From assembly GCA_023397675.1 (NCBI GenBank), contig JAEWTV010000114.1:1-38542 (forward strand): a stretch of DNA of 38,542 bases, given 5' to 3'. This document shows, piece after piece, positions 1-8,086 of this stretch. The DNA is from Bacillota bacterium (GTDB lineage: Bacteria; Bacillota; Clostridia; Acetivibrionales; JANLFN01). Numbering within the stretch: the stretch's first letter is position 1; each line of letters starts with the position of its first letter. Position numbers and translations under genes: made by a program. A model generated the notes under the pieces. That model saw only the letters and a program-made list of their open reading frames with translations. It was not told the DNA's origin and did not search any database.

Positions 1-84
1 CCATGACCTGTTGGTTTTCTTGTTAGAGTGACTAACCTTAAGTCCGAATGCCATATCCTTGCTGCATACATCACACTTTGCCAT
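1..84 (-). CDS. rpmB: 50S ribosomal protein L28 (partial, N-terminal 28 residues)
   Basis: Reading the minus strand from the ATG at 84 gives MAKCDVCSKDMAFG and then KVSHSNKKTNRSW, the characteristic N-terminus of ribosomal protein L28. The gene runs off the left edge, so only 28 codons are visible. C4 and C7 form the first CxxC half of the zinc-binding version of L28. A GGAGG ribosome binding site lies at 96-100 on the minus strand. It is transcribed divergently from recG. L28 is a component of the large ribosomal subunit. The identification rests on direct reading of the translated sequence. Confidence 0.93.
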   Translation of the reverse strand, partial: MAKCDVCSKDMAFGLKVSHSNKKTNRSW

Positions 85-292
85 TTATGACTACACCTCC
101 TTCAACCTGGAGAAATCAATATTTTCAAAATAATTAAGGTTCTAAAACCAAAGCAATAACTATTTTAACATACATTAAAGAAATTCCGCAAGTCTTTTAC
201 AAATTTTTTTGTTGTAAGACAAACCCCATTATATTAGAATTAATTAATGTGGACACAGCATTCATTATGATTTATATCTGGAGGCCTTTCTA
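85..292. promoter_or_regulatory. Divergent rpmB/recG promoter region
   Basis: This 208-bp A+T-rich spacer must hold the promoters of two divergent genes. On the minus strand a TGTTAAAAT extended -10-like sequence lies at 162-170 facing rpmB. On the plus strand TATATT at 230-235 lies downstream of a TTGTTG at 209-214, but the 15-nt spacing is short, so the recG assignment is weak. No hairpin or riboswitch-like structure was seen. Confidence 0.35.
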
Positions 293-2374
293 ATGGAAGG
301 AAAGACAGCTGAAAATATATTAAAAACCTCAGTTCAATATGTTAAGAGTGTTGGGGAAGCAAGGGCCAAGACACTTGCAAAGCTTGGTTTGTTTACTGTC
401 GAAGATGTCATATCTCATTTTCCGAGAGATTATGAAGACAGAAGCAGTTTTAAAAGGATTATGGAGCTTGATGATGGAGATACGTGTGCCTTTTACGGGA
501 CTGTAATATCCAATATATCTGAGCACAGGCCCCGCAGGGGACTTGCAATATATAAAATGAATATAAGGGATGATACGGGAATTATTACTGCCGTCTGGTT
601 CAATCAGCCGTATATAAAAACTGTTTTCAGCCCAGGTGTCGAATATGTTTTTTATGGAAAGATTACAAAAAAGGCAAGAGTTTTTCAAGTACAAAATCCT
701 GTTTTCGAAAAAGCAGACAGTGATGAAATGAAAAAAACTTCAAGAATAGTACCTGTTTATCCTTCTACTTCACAGCTTTCCCAGAATATTTTACGATCTG
801 TTATAAGCAATGCTTTAAGAATGGTTGAAGACAATCTAGTTGAGCCTCTGCCGGGTTGGATAAGGCAAAGGTATAATTTGAGCGAGTATAGCTATTCAAT
901 TAAGAATATACACTTCCCTGAAAGTGAAAATGACTTTAAGAATGCACGGTACAGGCTGGCATTTGAAGAACTTTTGTTATTACAGTTGGGTCTTATGAGT
1001 ATAAAGAATTCTTTGAATGAGGACAAGGAAGGAATAGTTTATAAGAAATTGACTGTTCTCGAAGAATTCATTGAAAGCCTTCCTTTCAAATTAACAGATG
1101 CACAGAAAAGAGTTTTGAAAGAAATAGAAGGCGATATGACAAGTAAAAAGGTAATGAACCGCCTTATACAGGGTGATGTCGGATCAGGTAAAACGATTGT
1201 AGCTGTTCTGGCCTTGCTTATAGCGGTTAAAAACGGCTATCAAGGCACTTTCATGGTTCCAACTGAAATTCTTGCACAACAGCATTTTTGTTCGCTTACA
1301 GGGCTATTTGAAAAGTGGAAGATTAGGGTTGATATACTTACCGGAAGCCAAACAAAAAAACAAAAGGAAGAAATACTAAAAAGGGTTTCGGAGGGTGAGA
1401 CCGATATACTGATTGGCACCCATGCTCTTATAGAGGAAAACGTGGTTTTTAAAAAGCTTGGACTTGTAATTACAGACGAGCAACATCGTTTTGGTGTAAG
1501 ACAACGGGCTTTACTTGCTCAAAAGGGTGAAAATCCAGATGTTATTGTTATGACTGCAACACCTATCCCAAGAACTCTTGCATTGATATTATACGGTGAT
1601 TTGGACATATCAGTAATTGATGAGCTTCCCCCAGGAAGAAAACCAATAAAAACCTATGCTGTTGACGAGTCAATGAGATACAGGATAAACAGGTTTATAA
1701 CGCAGAAGGTAGGCGAAGGCAGACAGGTATACATAGTATGCCCGCTTGTAGAGGAATCAGATACGCTTGAACTGAAATCCGCAGTGGAGCAGGCCGAAAA
1801 AATAGCCAATGACTTTGATAATATAAGTGTAGGATTGATCCATGGAAAAATGAGGCCCAAGGAAAAAGAAGAAACAATGAGAAGGTTTGTCAACGGAGAA
1901 ATAAGCATATTGGTTTCAACTACAGTAATTGAAGTAGGTGTCAATGTGCCGAATTCAACGGTGATGGTCATTGAAAACGCCGAAAGATTTGGTCTTGCCC
2001 AATTGCATCAGTTAAGAGGAAGAGTGGGCAGAGGAGCGGAACAGTCCTTTTGTATTCTTTACAACCAGGGAAAAACCGAGGTTTCAAGGGAAAGGCTAAA
2101 GGTTATGGAAAAGTCAAATGATGGCTTCTATATATCCGAAAAGGACCTTGAACTAAGAGGGCCCGGTGAATTCTTTGGTACAAGGCAGCATGGCATACCT
2201 GATCTTAAAATTGCAAACCTGTATAGGGATATGGATATTCTTAAGGCTTCACAGCAGGCAGCATTGGAACTTCTGAAGCGTGACAGGGGACTTGTGGACG
2301 AAGAAAACGAAAAAATAAGAAAAATGCTCATTGATAAGTTCAGGGACAAGCTCGCGGAACTAACAATGAATTAA
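293..2374 (+). CDS. recG: ATP-dependent DNA helicase RecG
   Basis: The 693-residue product has the normal RecG length and domain order. An N-terminal wedge/OB domain (about residues 60-150) binds branched DNA and is followed by a superfamily 2 helicase core. Walker A is GDVGSGKT at residues 294-301 and the DExH box is DEQH at 395-398. The TATPIPRTL motif and the QLRGRVGRG segment near the C-terminus are typical. RecG remodels stalled replication forks and branch-migrates Holliday junctions. The ATG at 293 follows a GGAGG-like sequence. As in Bacillus, recG lies near rpmB. It is probably transcribed together with rsmD and coaD, since the downstream gap is only about 50 nt. Confidence 0.97.
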   Translation: MEGKTAENILKTSVQYVKSVGEARAKTLAKLGLFTVEDVISHFPRDYEDRSSFKRIMELDDGDTCAFYGTVISNISEHRPRRGLAIYKMNIRDDTGIITAVWFNQPYIKTVFSPGVEYVFYGKITKKARVFQVQNPVFEKADSDEMKKTSRIVPVYPSTSQLSQNILRSVISNALRMVEDNLVEPLPGWIRQRYNLSEYSYSIKNIHFPESENDFKNARYRLAFEELLLLQLGLMSIKNSLNEDKEGIVYKKLTVLEEFIESLPFKLTDAQKRVLKEIEGDMTSKKVMNRLIQGDVGSGKTIVAVLALLIAVKNGYQGTFMVPTEILAQQHFCSLTGLFEKWKIRVDILTGSQTKKQKEEILKRVSEGETDILIGTHALIEENVVFKKLGLVITDEQHRFGVRQRALLAQKGENPDVIVMTATPIPRTLALILYGDLDISVIDELPPGRKPIKTYAVDESMRYRINRFITQKVGEGRQVYIVCPLVEESDTLELKSAVEQAEKIANDFDNISVGLIHGKMRPKEKEETMRRFVNGEISILVSTTVIEVGVNVPNSTVMVIENAERFGLAQLHQLRGRVGRGAEQSFCILYNQGKTEVSRERLKVMEKSNDGFYISEKDLELRGPGEFFGTRQHGIPDLKIANLYRDMDILKASQQAALELLKRDRGLVDEENEKIRKMLIDKFRDKLAELTMN

Positions 2375-2413
2375 ATACGTCTATTTTAGCCATTATATAT
2401 AATGATCATCAAT

Positions 2414-2430
2414 GGGAGGTAGTTACCATT
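2414..2430 (+). promoter_or_regulatory. Ribosome binding site that fixes the ATT start of rsmD
   Basis: GGGAGG at 2414-2419, an 8-nt spacer and then ATT at 2428-2430 is the only start arrangement compatible with the conserved RVISG N-terminus. There is no ATG, GTG or TTG in this frame between the Shine-Dalgarno sequence and codon 14. Confidence 0.75.
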
Positions 2431-2994
2431 TTACGAGTAATTTCCGGTGCCGCTAAAGGGCACCATTTGAAGACACCAAAAGGAATGTCAACGAGACCGA
2501 CTACAGATAGAGTAAAAGAATCTCTTTTTAATATTATTTCAATGTTTATTGCAGATTCAGAAGTACTTGACCTGTTTTCTGGCAGCGGCAGCCTTGGAAT
2601 TGAGGCATTGAGCAGGGGAGCTTCATCAGCAATTTTTGTTGACAGCAGCCGGGAATGTTATGGAATTATAAAAGATAATCTTGAACACACAAAACTGTCC
2701 GATAAGGGCAAAGTTTATACTGAAGCCGTAAATGAAGCTATCAGAAAGCTGTTTGTACATAATAAAAAATTTGACTTGATATTTATGGATCCACCATATT
2801 CAAAAAATCTTGTCGAAGAAACTTTAAATTGCATTGCAAATAATGATATAATAAAAAGTAATTGTTTGATTATATGTGAACACAGGTCGTCAGATCCGGT
2901 ACCTGAAAGTGTCGGAAGACTTGTTATTAGCAGAAAGCAGCAGTATGGGGATACAACAATATCCTTTTACACATGCAGTAATGAAATTGATTAA
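2428..2994 (+). CDS. rsmD: 16S rRNA (guanine(966)-N(2))-methyltransferase RsmD, ATT start
   Basis: RsmD proteins begin M-R-V-I-S-G-x-A-K-G. That signature is encoded here only if translation starts at the ATT at 2428, giving (M)LRVISGAAKG and 188 residues. The first conventional in-frame start, TTG at 2467, would cut off this conserved N-terminus and has no ribosome binding site. A GGGAGG at 2414-2419 sits 8 nt before the ATT. Conserved features are the SAM-binding LDLFSGSGSLG segment and the catalytic DPPY at residues 121-124. The enzyme methylates the 2-amino group of G966 in 16S rRNA. It sits between recG and coaD, the same rsmD-coaD-ylbJ neighbourhood as in Bacillus (ylbH-ylbI-ylbJ). Function is certain; the ATT start is strongly suggested. 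Confidence 0.93.
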   Translation: MLRVISGAAKGHHLKTPKGMSTRPTTDRVKESLFNIISMFIADSEVLDLFSGSGSLGIEALSRGASSAIFVDSSRECYGIIKDNLEHTKLSDKGKVYTEAVNEAIRKLFVHNKKFDLIFMDPPYSKNLVEETLNCIANNDIIKSNCLIICEHRSSDPVPESVGRLVISRKQQYGDTTISFYTCSNEID

Positions 2995-3015
2995 TACTGA
3001 AGGCAGGTTTTATTA

Positions 3016-3504
3016 TTGAAAATTTGTGTTTATCCCGGAAGCTTTGATCCGGTAACAAACGGACATCTTGATATAATCAAAAGAGCTTCGGGACTATGTG
3101 ACAAGCTTATAGTGGCTGTTTTAACCAATGGCAGCAAAAATCCTACCTTCACGGTAGATGAAAGAATTTCTTTACTTAAACGTGTTACAGACGATATCAA
3201 TAATGTTGAAATAGAAAGTTTTTCTGGGCTGCTTGTTGATTTTATAAAGCAAAAAAACGCAAATGCAATAATTAAAGGCCTTAGAGCTGTATCTGATTTT
3301 GAATATGAACTTCAGATGGCTCTGCTTAACAAGATTCTGGATCCGGAAATAGAAACCTTGTTTATGATGACCAGCATAAATTATTCATATTTGAGTTCCA
3401 GCTCTGTAAGGGAGATAGCCAGACACGGCGGGAACATAGAAGAACTGGTACCGGAAACCATTAAGGAAGACATTATGAAGAAATTTAACAGCACAGCTTT
3501 TTAA
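3016..3504 (+). CDS. coaD: Phosphopantetheine adenylyltransferase
   Basis: The 162-residue protein is full length for CoaD, which transfers AMP from ATP to 4'-phosphopantetheine in coenzyme A synthesis. The nucleotidyltransferase signature TNGH is present with H17, preceded by YPGSFDPV. The C-terminal SSSSVREIA is the counterpart of the ISSTxVR motif. Translation starts at a TTG (3016) behind GGCAGG. The gap from rsmD is 21 nt, so the two are co-transcribed. This pairing is widely conserved in Firmicutes. Confidence 0.97.
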   Translation: MKICVYPGSFDPVTNGHLDIIKRASGLCDKLIVAVLTNGSKNPTFTVDERISLLKRVTDDINNVEIESFSGLLVDFIKQKNANAIIKGLRAVSDFEYELQMALLNKILDPEIETLFMMTSINYSYLSSSSVREIARHGGNIEELVPETIKEDIMKKFNSTAF

Positions 3505-3523
3505 AAAGGAAAATAAAGCTGTG
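3492..3523. repeat. Inverted repeat at the coaD 3' end
   Basis: CACAGCTTT at 3492-3500 pairs perfectly with AAAGCTGTG at 3515-3523 across a 14-nt A-rich loop. No T-tract follows, so it is not a typical intrinsic terminator. It overlaps the last codons of coaD and may be an mRNA-processing or stability hairpin ahead of the next gene. Confidence 0.5.
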
Positions 3524-3562
3524 TACAACAATATTTAAGGGGTTACCTGGGGGGAAACACAA

Positions 3563-4000
3563 ATGGAAATACTGTCTCTGCTTGAAGCTTTGGAGGACCT
3601 TGTTGAAAAGGGTTTAAGCGTGCCTTTTTCGGGCAAATGTGTTGTTGACAGGGATGAGATACTCGAGATAATAAAGGAAATAAGATTGAATATGCCTGAA
3701 GAAATCAAACAGGCAAAGTGGGTAAAGGAAGAAAGACAAAGAATTCTTCTTGAAGCACAAAAGGAAGCAAATAACGTAATTAAAGATGCAGAAAACCAGT
3801 TAATGGCTAAAATAGACGAGCATGAAATAACCAGAAAAGCGTATGAGCAGTCAAATGAAATTGTTGCGAACGCTCAGAAAAATGCAAGGGAAATACGTCT
3901 GGGAACACGTGAATATGCCGATGGTGTACTGAATAAGGTTGAAGAAATACTTAAGGAAACATTGGATGTAATACAGATTAACAGGGAAGAGCTTAAATAA
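3563..4000 (+). CDS. Conserved clostridial coiled-coil protein (ATP synthase subunit b-like)
   Basis: The 145-residue product has no membrane segment or signal peptide. A short helical N-terminus (MEILSLLEALEDLVEKG) is followed by a highly charged region from about residue 50 to the end, rich in Ala, Glu, Lys and Gln. That composition is typical of a long coiled coil and resembles the stalk of F0 subunit b or DivIVA-like proteins. I recognise it as a conserved companion of coaD and ylbJ in clostridia, but its function is unknown to me. GGGGGG at 3550-3555 upstream of the ATG is a plausible ribosome binding site. The stop codon abuts the convergent ylbJ stop with no gap. Confidence 0.8.
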   Translation: MEILSLLEALEDLVEKGLSVPFSGKCVVDRDEILEIIKEIRLNMPEEIKQAKWVKEERQRILLEAQKEANNVIKDAENQLMAKIDEHEITRKAYEQSNEIVANAQKNAREIRLGTREYADGVLNKVEEILKETLDVIQINREELK

Positions 4001-5230
4001 TCAGTTGTCAGGCTTATTAAAAGTATGTGCAAATAATGAAAACGCAACACAAATAAGAATAATTGCAACGCCTATTACGATATATTCAATAGAAAATATC
4101 GAATAATTGAACAATAATGAATTATCTGAATCAATTGAGTTAATGATTAAAGATGCCGGTTTGGTGCTTAACGCAGCCTTTCCGGCTATTTTTATCCATC
4201 CATATGTATAAATTGCCGCAATTGTACCCTGAAGGAATTTGCCTAAAAGATACGGCTTCATGCTTATATCCGTTTTGGATGCAATGCTGAATACCTGACA
4301 GTGTACCGAAAGCCCAGCCCAGCCTATAATTGCACTGGTAGCAGTCAATTGCGCAAGCAAAGTAGCACTTGAAACTGTACTTGCCATGCTTGAACCTGTA
4401 GTTATTTCAAAGAATCCACAGAACAATGAACTTAAAATATCATTATTCATACCAAAGACTGAGAGAATTTTTCCGGCAATAGCGGTTAAAAAGGCTATCA
4501 CTCCTGTATCAAGCAGTATATTTATGATAACCGAGAATACGATTATAAAACCGCCAATAGCAAGTATTGTCATTATGGAGTTCACTATGGCACTTCCAAG
4601 CATACCCCCGAAACTCTGAGTCCGATTTTTTCTGAAAGCATGATATTCCTGCCTTAGTTTTTGACTCATCCTTATTTTTTTTGCCGGTTTAGAATCATGC
4701 TTAAGCCTGCTAATCAATCCATAAATAACTCCTACTGTTATACATGCGGCAATATGGCAAAGCAAAAACATAATGCCCAAAGAAGGCATATTGTACATAC
4801 CGACACTTACAGCCCCCATAATAAATAGGGGACCTGAATTGTTTGAAAACGCCATAAGTCTTTCAGCTTCATTTTTTGTTAAAAGCTTCTGCTCTCTTAA
4901 AGAAGCAGTTATTTTTGCTCCCACCGGATAACCGCTAGCAATGCCCATTGCAAACGGGAAAGAACTTAATCCCGGAAGGTTAAATAGAGGTCTCATTATA
5001 GGCTCCAGTAAAACTCCAACAACTCTTATTATTCCGGTAGCACTTAATATTTCAACACCGACAAAGAAAGGAAACAGGGAGGGGAATACTATATAAAGCC
5101 ACAGATCAATGCCTTTCTTGGCAGCATTTACAGATGTTTTTGAGAAAAGTATTAAAAGCAATATGAAAACTGCGCATAAAACAGGAATGAATAAATCCCT
5201 GCCGTAAACAGCACCTTTTTTTGCCTTCAC
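4001..5230 (-). CDS. ylbJ: Sporulation integral membrane protein YlbJ
   Basis: This 409-residue polytopic membrane protein has about eight to ten hydrophobic segments and the family's FPSLFPFFVG and GIASGYPVGAKI segments. The family belongs to the nucleoside-recognition (gate) fold. In Bacillus subtilis ylbJ is a sigma-E gene needed for normal spore cortex and heat-resistant spores. Translation appears to start at a GTG (5228-5230) with AAGGA 8 nt upstream (5239-5243 on the plus strand). A good sigma-E-like promoter lies just upstream, consistent with a mother-cell role. It converges on the coiled-coil gene to its left with no intervening space or terminator. Confidence 0.93.
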   Translation of the reverse strand: MKAKKGAVYGRDLFIPVLCAVFILLLILFSKTSVNAAKKGIDLWLYIVFPSLFPFFVGVEILSATGIIRVVGVLLEPIMRPLFNLPGLSSFPFAMGIASGYPVGAKITASLREQKLLTKNEAERLMAFSNNSGPLFIMGAVSVGMYNMPSLGIMFLLCHIAACITVGVIYGLISRLKHDSKPAKKIRMSQKLRQEYHAFRKNRTQSFGGMLGSAIVNSIMTILAIGGFIIVFSVIINILLDTGVIAFLTAIAGKILSVFGMNNDILSSLFCGFFEITTGSSMASTVSSATLLAQLTATSAIIGWAGLSVHCQVFSIASKTDISMKPYLLGKFLQGTIAAIYTYGWIKIAGKAALSTKPASLIINSIDSDNSLLFNYSIFSIEYIVIGVAIILICVAFSLFAHTFNKPDN

Positions 5231-5260
5231 GATGTATGTCCTTAAAAAGTACTCTAAAGA

Positions 5261-5288
5261 ATTGTATTAATTAAAAAAATAAATATGC
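5261..5288 (-). promoter_or_regulatory. Candidate sigma-E promoter of ylbJ
   Basis: On the minus strand, GCATATT (5282-5288) is followed by a 13-nt spacer and AATACAAT (5261-5268). The sigma-E consensus is about TCATATT, 13-15 nt, CATACAAT, so only the first base of each box differs. The start codon is about 30 nt downstream. Because ylbJ is a sigma-E gene in Bacillus, sequence and expected regulation agree. Confidence 0.7.
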
Positions 5289-5290
5289 AT

Positions 5291-5316
5291 AAAAAAAGCC
5301 CACCTTATTGGTGAGC
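5291..5316 (-). terminator. Rho-independent terminator of ilvE
   Basis: On the minus strand, GCTCACC, loop AATAA and GGTGGGC form a 7-bp stem with one mismatch, followed immediately by seven T residues (5291-5297). An outer ATGCATAAA/TTTATGCAT pairing (5285-5293 with 5318-5326) extends the stem. It starts 16 nt after the ilvE stop. The left arm overlaps the -35 box of the ylbJ promoter. Confidence 0.85.
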
Positions 5317-5331
5317 CTTTATGCATGTAAT

Positions 5332-6402
5332 TTATTTTACTTCAACTGTCCAGTTCATTGTATCTGGAATTCTTCCAGATTGAATACCTGTGATTGTATC
5401 ATAGAGCTTCTGAGAGGTTTCGCCGATTTTACCGTTATTTATAGTTATCTGCTTACCTTCCCAATTGAGTTCTCCTATTGGTGAAATTACTGCAGCAGTA
5501 CCGGTTCCGAAAGCTTCTTCAAATTCGCCTCTATCATAAGCATCATAAAGTTCCTGGATACTTACCTTTCTTTCGGTAACCTTTATACCCCAGGATTTAA
5601 GAAGCTGTATAACGGAATCCCTTGTGATACCTGGAAGAATGCTTCCTTCAAGAGCAGGAGTTATAACTTCGCCATTAACCTTAAAGAATACATTCATTGA
5701 GCCTACTTCTTCAACGTATTTCTTTTCAACACCGTCAAGCCACAGAACCTGTATGTAGCCCTTTTTCTTAGCTTCATCCTGTCCCTTAAGGCTTATTGCA
5801 TAGTTTGCAGATGCTTTGGCAAAGCCTGTACCACCCTTTACAGCACGTACATATTTATCTTCAACATATATCTTTACAGGTTCAATTCCACCCGGATAAT
5901 ATGCTCCGCTTGGAGAAAGTATAACTATGAAAAGATAAGTGTTTGAAGGTCTTACACCAAGGTATGGGTCAGTTGCAAATATAAACGGCCTGATATAGAG
6001 GGAAGTGCCTTCCGCATTTGGTATCCAGTCTTTATCAAGATTTACAAGTGCTTTGATTGCTTCAACACAGAACTGCTCGTCTATTTCAGGGATACAAAGC
6101 CTGTCGTTTGAAAGATTTATTCTTTCCATGTTCTTTTGAGGCCTGAAAAGAAGAATTCTTCCATCATCCGCCTTGTAAGCTTTGAGACCTTCGAAAATTG
6201 ACTGACCGTAATGAAGTACCATTGTTGCAGGATCAATACTCAAAGGAGCATATGGAACAATTCTCGGATCATGCCATCCTTTACCCTTAGTGTAGTCCAT
6301 AAGAAACATATGGTCACTGAAGTTCTGCCCAAAGCCAAGGTTGTTTGAATCAGGCTTTTGCTTTGGTGCTTTGGTTATTTCAAATTTAATTTCTTGTGAC
6401 AT
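5332..6402 (-). CDS. ilvE: Branched-chain amino acid aminotransferase (class II BCAT)
   Basis: The 356-residue protein matches the longer type II branched-chain aminotransferases (Bacillus IlvE/IlvK and eukaryotic BCAT). It interconverts leucine, isoleucine and valine with their 2-oxo acids, using pyridoxal phosphate and glutamate. The PLP-binding lysine is K196 in GGTGFAKASANY; many relatives have a Gly where this one has A199. Other family landmarks are LHYGQSIFEGLKAY, YIRPF and EEAFGTGTAAVISPIG. AAAGGAG lies just before the ATG. It is a single-gene unit bounded by its own promoter region and terminator. No T-box or leucine leader was seen in the short upstream region. Confidence 0.96.
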   Translation of the reverse strand: MSQEIKFEITKAPKQKPDSNNLGFGQNFSDHMFLMDYTKGKGWHDPRIVPYAPLSIDPATMVLHYGQSIFEGLKAYKADDGRILLFRPQKNMERINLSNDRLCIPEIDEQFCVEAIKALVNLDKDWIPNAEGTSLYIRPFIFATDPYLGVRPSNTYLFIVILSPSGAYYPGGIEPVKIYVEDKYVRAVKGGTGFAKASANYAISLKGQDEAKKKGYIQVLWLDGVEKKYVEEVGSMNVFFKVNGEVITPALEGSILPGITRDSVIQLLKSWGIKVTERKVSIQELYDAYDRGEFEEAFGTGTAAVISPIGELNWEGKQITINNGKIGETSQKLYDTITGIQSGRIPDTMNWTVEVK

Positions 6403-6446
6403 AAAAATATCTCCTTTCGGAATTCAATTACCTAAAACTTCTTACA

Positions 6447-6452
6447 ATTATA
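6447..6452 (-). promoter_or_regulatory. -10 box of the ilvE promoter
   Basis: A perfect TATAAT on the minus strand lies 45 nt before the ilvE start codon. The -35 region (TTTATT with a 17-nt spacer) is poor, so only the -10 hexamer is well supported. Confidence 0.5.
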
Positions 6453-6587
6453 CAACTTTTCTTATTACAAATAAAGTTTTTTAATGATGTTTATGAAATA
6501 CTTTAATGTATGAATAAACTTATTGCCAAAAAAAATGTGGTTTGCTATTATTATCATAGCTTGAGGCTATTCCAAGGAGGATATGCA

Positions 6588-7100
6588 ATGTTTGAAAAGT
6601 TTTTTCCCATACTTACTTACAACAGTATAAACGATATTGATTTGAATCTGCTTAAAAGTAAAGGTATAAAGGGTTTTATTCTGGATATTGATAACACTCT
6701 GGTTCCACATAATGCAGACGCTGATGATAATGCTGTTGCATGGATGGAGAAGATTAAACAGGAAGGCTTTAAAGCCTGCATTGTTTCTAATGCATCCAGT
6801 TCAAGGGTAATTAAGTTCAATGAAAATATAAAGGTTCATGCAATTCACAGAGCTTCAAAACCAGGGAGCAGGGCTTATAATGAAGCCAAGGATTTAATGG
6901 GAATAACAGCTAAGGAAACAGTAGTCGTAGGAGACCAGCTGTTTACCGATATATATGGGGGCAACAGAGTAGGAATGATGACAATACTTGTTCAGCCTAT
7001 CGGTCCTAAAGAAACAGCTTTTATAAAGCTTAAAAGATTTTTTGAAAAATTCATATTTATATTATATAAAAGAAGCCTGAAAAAGGCTGGGAAGAAGTAA
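6588..7100 (+). CDS. yqeG: YqeG-family HAD IIIA phosphatase
   Basis: The product is 170 residues when started at the ATG at 6588, which follows AAGGAGG with good spacing. An upstream in-frame ATG (6510) would add 26 residues that lack family similarity and has no ribosome binding site. The haloacid dehalogenase motif I is DIDNT with D33 and D35. Motif II-like IVSNASSS and motif III/IV VVGDQLFTDIYGGNR are present. YqeG proteins are predicted cytoplasmic phosphatases related to phosphatidylglycerophosphate phosphatases; the substrate is not established from sequence. It precedes aroE by a few nucleotides; yqeG and aroE are also close neighbours in Bacillus. Confidence 0.92.
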   Translation: MFEKFFPILTYNSINDIDLNLLKSKGIKGFILDIDNTLVPHNADADDNAVAWMEKIKQEGFKACIVSNASSSRVIKFNENIKVHAIHRASKPGSRAYNEAKDLMGITAKETVVVGDQLFTDIYGGNRVGMMTILVQPIGPKETAFIKLKRFFEKFIFILYKRSLKKAGKK

Positions 7101-7104
7101 TTTG

Positions 7105-7986
7105 ATGATTTTAGAAGATAGAATTTCCGGAAAAACAAAAGTTATATGCCTGATAGGTAATCCGGTAGAGCATTCCATGTCTCCTCTGTTGCATAATACA
7201 ATTAGCAGGGAATTGGGAATGGACCTTGCATATACTGCTTTCAAGGTTGAGAACAATGAACTGTGTGAGGCGGTAAAAGGTCTGAAAGCATTGAATGTTA
7301 TAGGGTTCAATGTCACTGTTCCATATAAAAAAGAAATAATGAAATTCCTTGATGAAAACTCAAAAAATGCTTTACTGGTTGGTGCTGTAAATACGGTCAA
7401 AATCATGGATGGAAGATTGTACGGATACAACACTGATGCAGACGGATTCTTAAGATCATATAAGGATGAAACGGGTGAAGGCCTTAATTTAAAAAATGTT
7501 GTAATACTTGGAGCAGGCGGTGCTTCAAGGGCTGTAGCAGTAAAGGCAGCTATGGATGGAGCAAAAGAAATTCACATTATTAATAGGACACAATCAAAAG
7601 CAGAGGAAATAGCCGAGGTTATAAATAACAACCTAAGAAAATGTGCATATTCCCTAAGCTCCGAAAACCCGGAAATTTCAGAACTGATTAGTACAGCTGA
7701 CGTTATTATAAATTGTACCTCTTTAGGGATGTATCCTGAAATTGATAAGTCACCTTTGGCTGACGGCTTGTTCAACAACAGGCAGGTTGTATGCGACATT
7801 ATATATAATCCCGCAAAAACCAAGCTGCTTTCGGATGCAGAAAAAGCAGGCGCTAAAATAATGAACGGAATGGGAATGCTATTTTTTCAGGGTATATCTG
7901 CTTATGAAATATGGACTGGTGTAAAAATAAGTGATGATATGCTTGCTGAACTGAAAACAGCATTTATTGATGGAATTAAGCTCTGA
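7105..7986 (+). CDS. aroE: Shikimate dehydrogenase (NADP+)
   Basis: AroE reduces 3-dehydroshikimate to shikimate in aromatic amino acid synthesis. The 293-residue protein has the shikimate-binding segment NPVEHSMSPLLHN, the catalytic-lysine motif NVTVPYKKEIM, GAVNT, the NADP-binding glycine-rich loop GAGGASRAV and the NRT/S adenosine-phosphate motif. Translation could begin at TTG 7102 or ATG 7105; ATG is preferred. It lies 4 nt after yqeG, so the two are co-transcribed. A second shikimate-pathway gene, aroQ, occurs at 24679 in a separate cluster. Confidence 0.96.
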   Translation: MILEDRISGKTKVICLIGNPVEHSMSPLLHNTISRELGMDLAYTAFKVENNELCEAVKGLKALNVIGFNVTVPYKKEIMKFLDENSKNALLVGAVNTVKIMDGRLYGYNTDADGFLRSYKDETGEGLNLKNVVILGAGGASRAVAVKAAMDGAKEIHIINRTQSKAEEIAEVINNNLRKCAYSLSSENPEISELISTADVIINCTSLGMYPEIDKSPLADGLFNNRQVVCDIIYNPAKTKLLSDAEKAGAKIMNGMGMLFFQGISAYEIWTGVKISDDMLAELKTAFIDGIKL

Positions 7987-8086
7987 TATTTATCAGGTAT
8001 TTGTAAGCAATTAAAAAAGGATTTTGAAGATAAAAGACGAATAATAATTATTGGTTGAAAAATATTAAGAACGGTAGGCAGATAAG

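Noticed and set aside
4386..4619. 77-residue plus-strand frame inside ylbJ
   Set aside because: It is a shadow of the ylbJ coding strand without start signals.
6403..6509. Possible T-box or leucine leader before ilvE
   Set aside because: The region is too short, with no specifier stem, T-box sequence or terminator pair.
6510..6587. Upstream ATG for the yqeG gene
   Set aside because: No Shine-Dalgarno sequence; the added residues are not family-like, and AAGGAGG supports the ATG at 6588.
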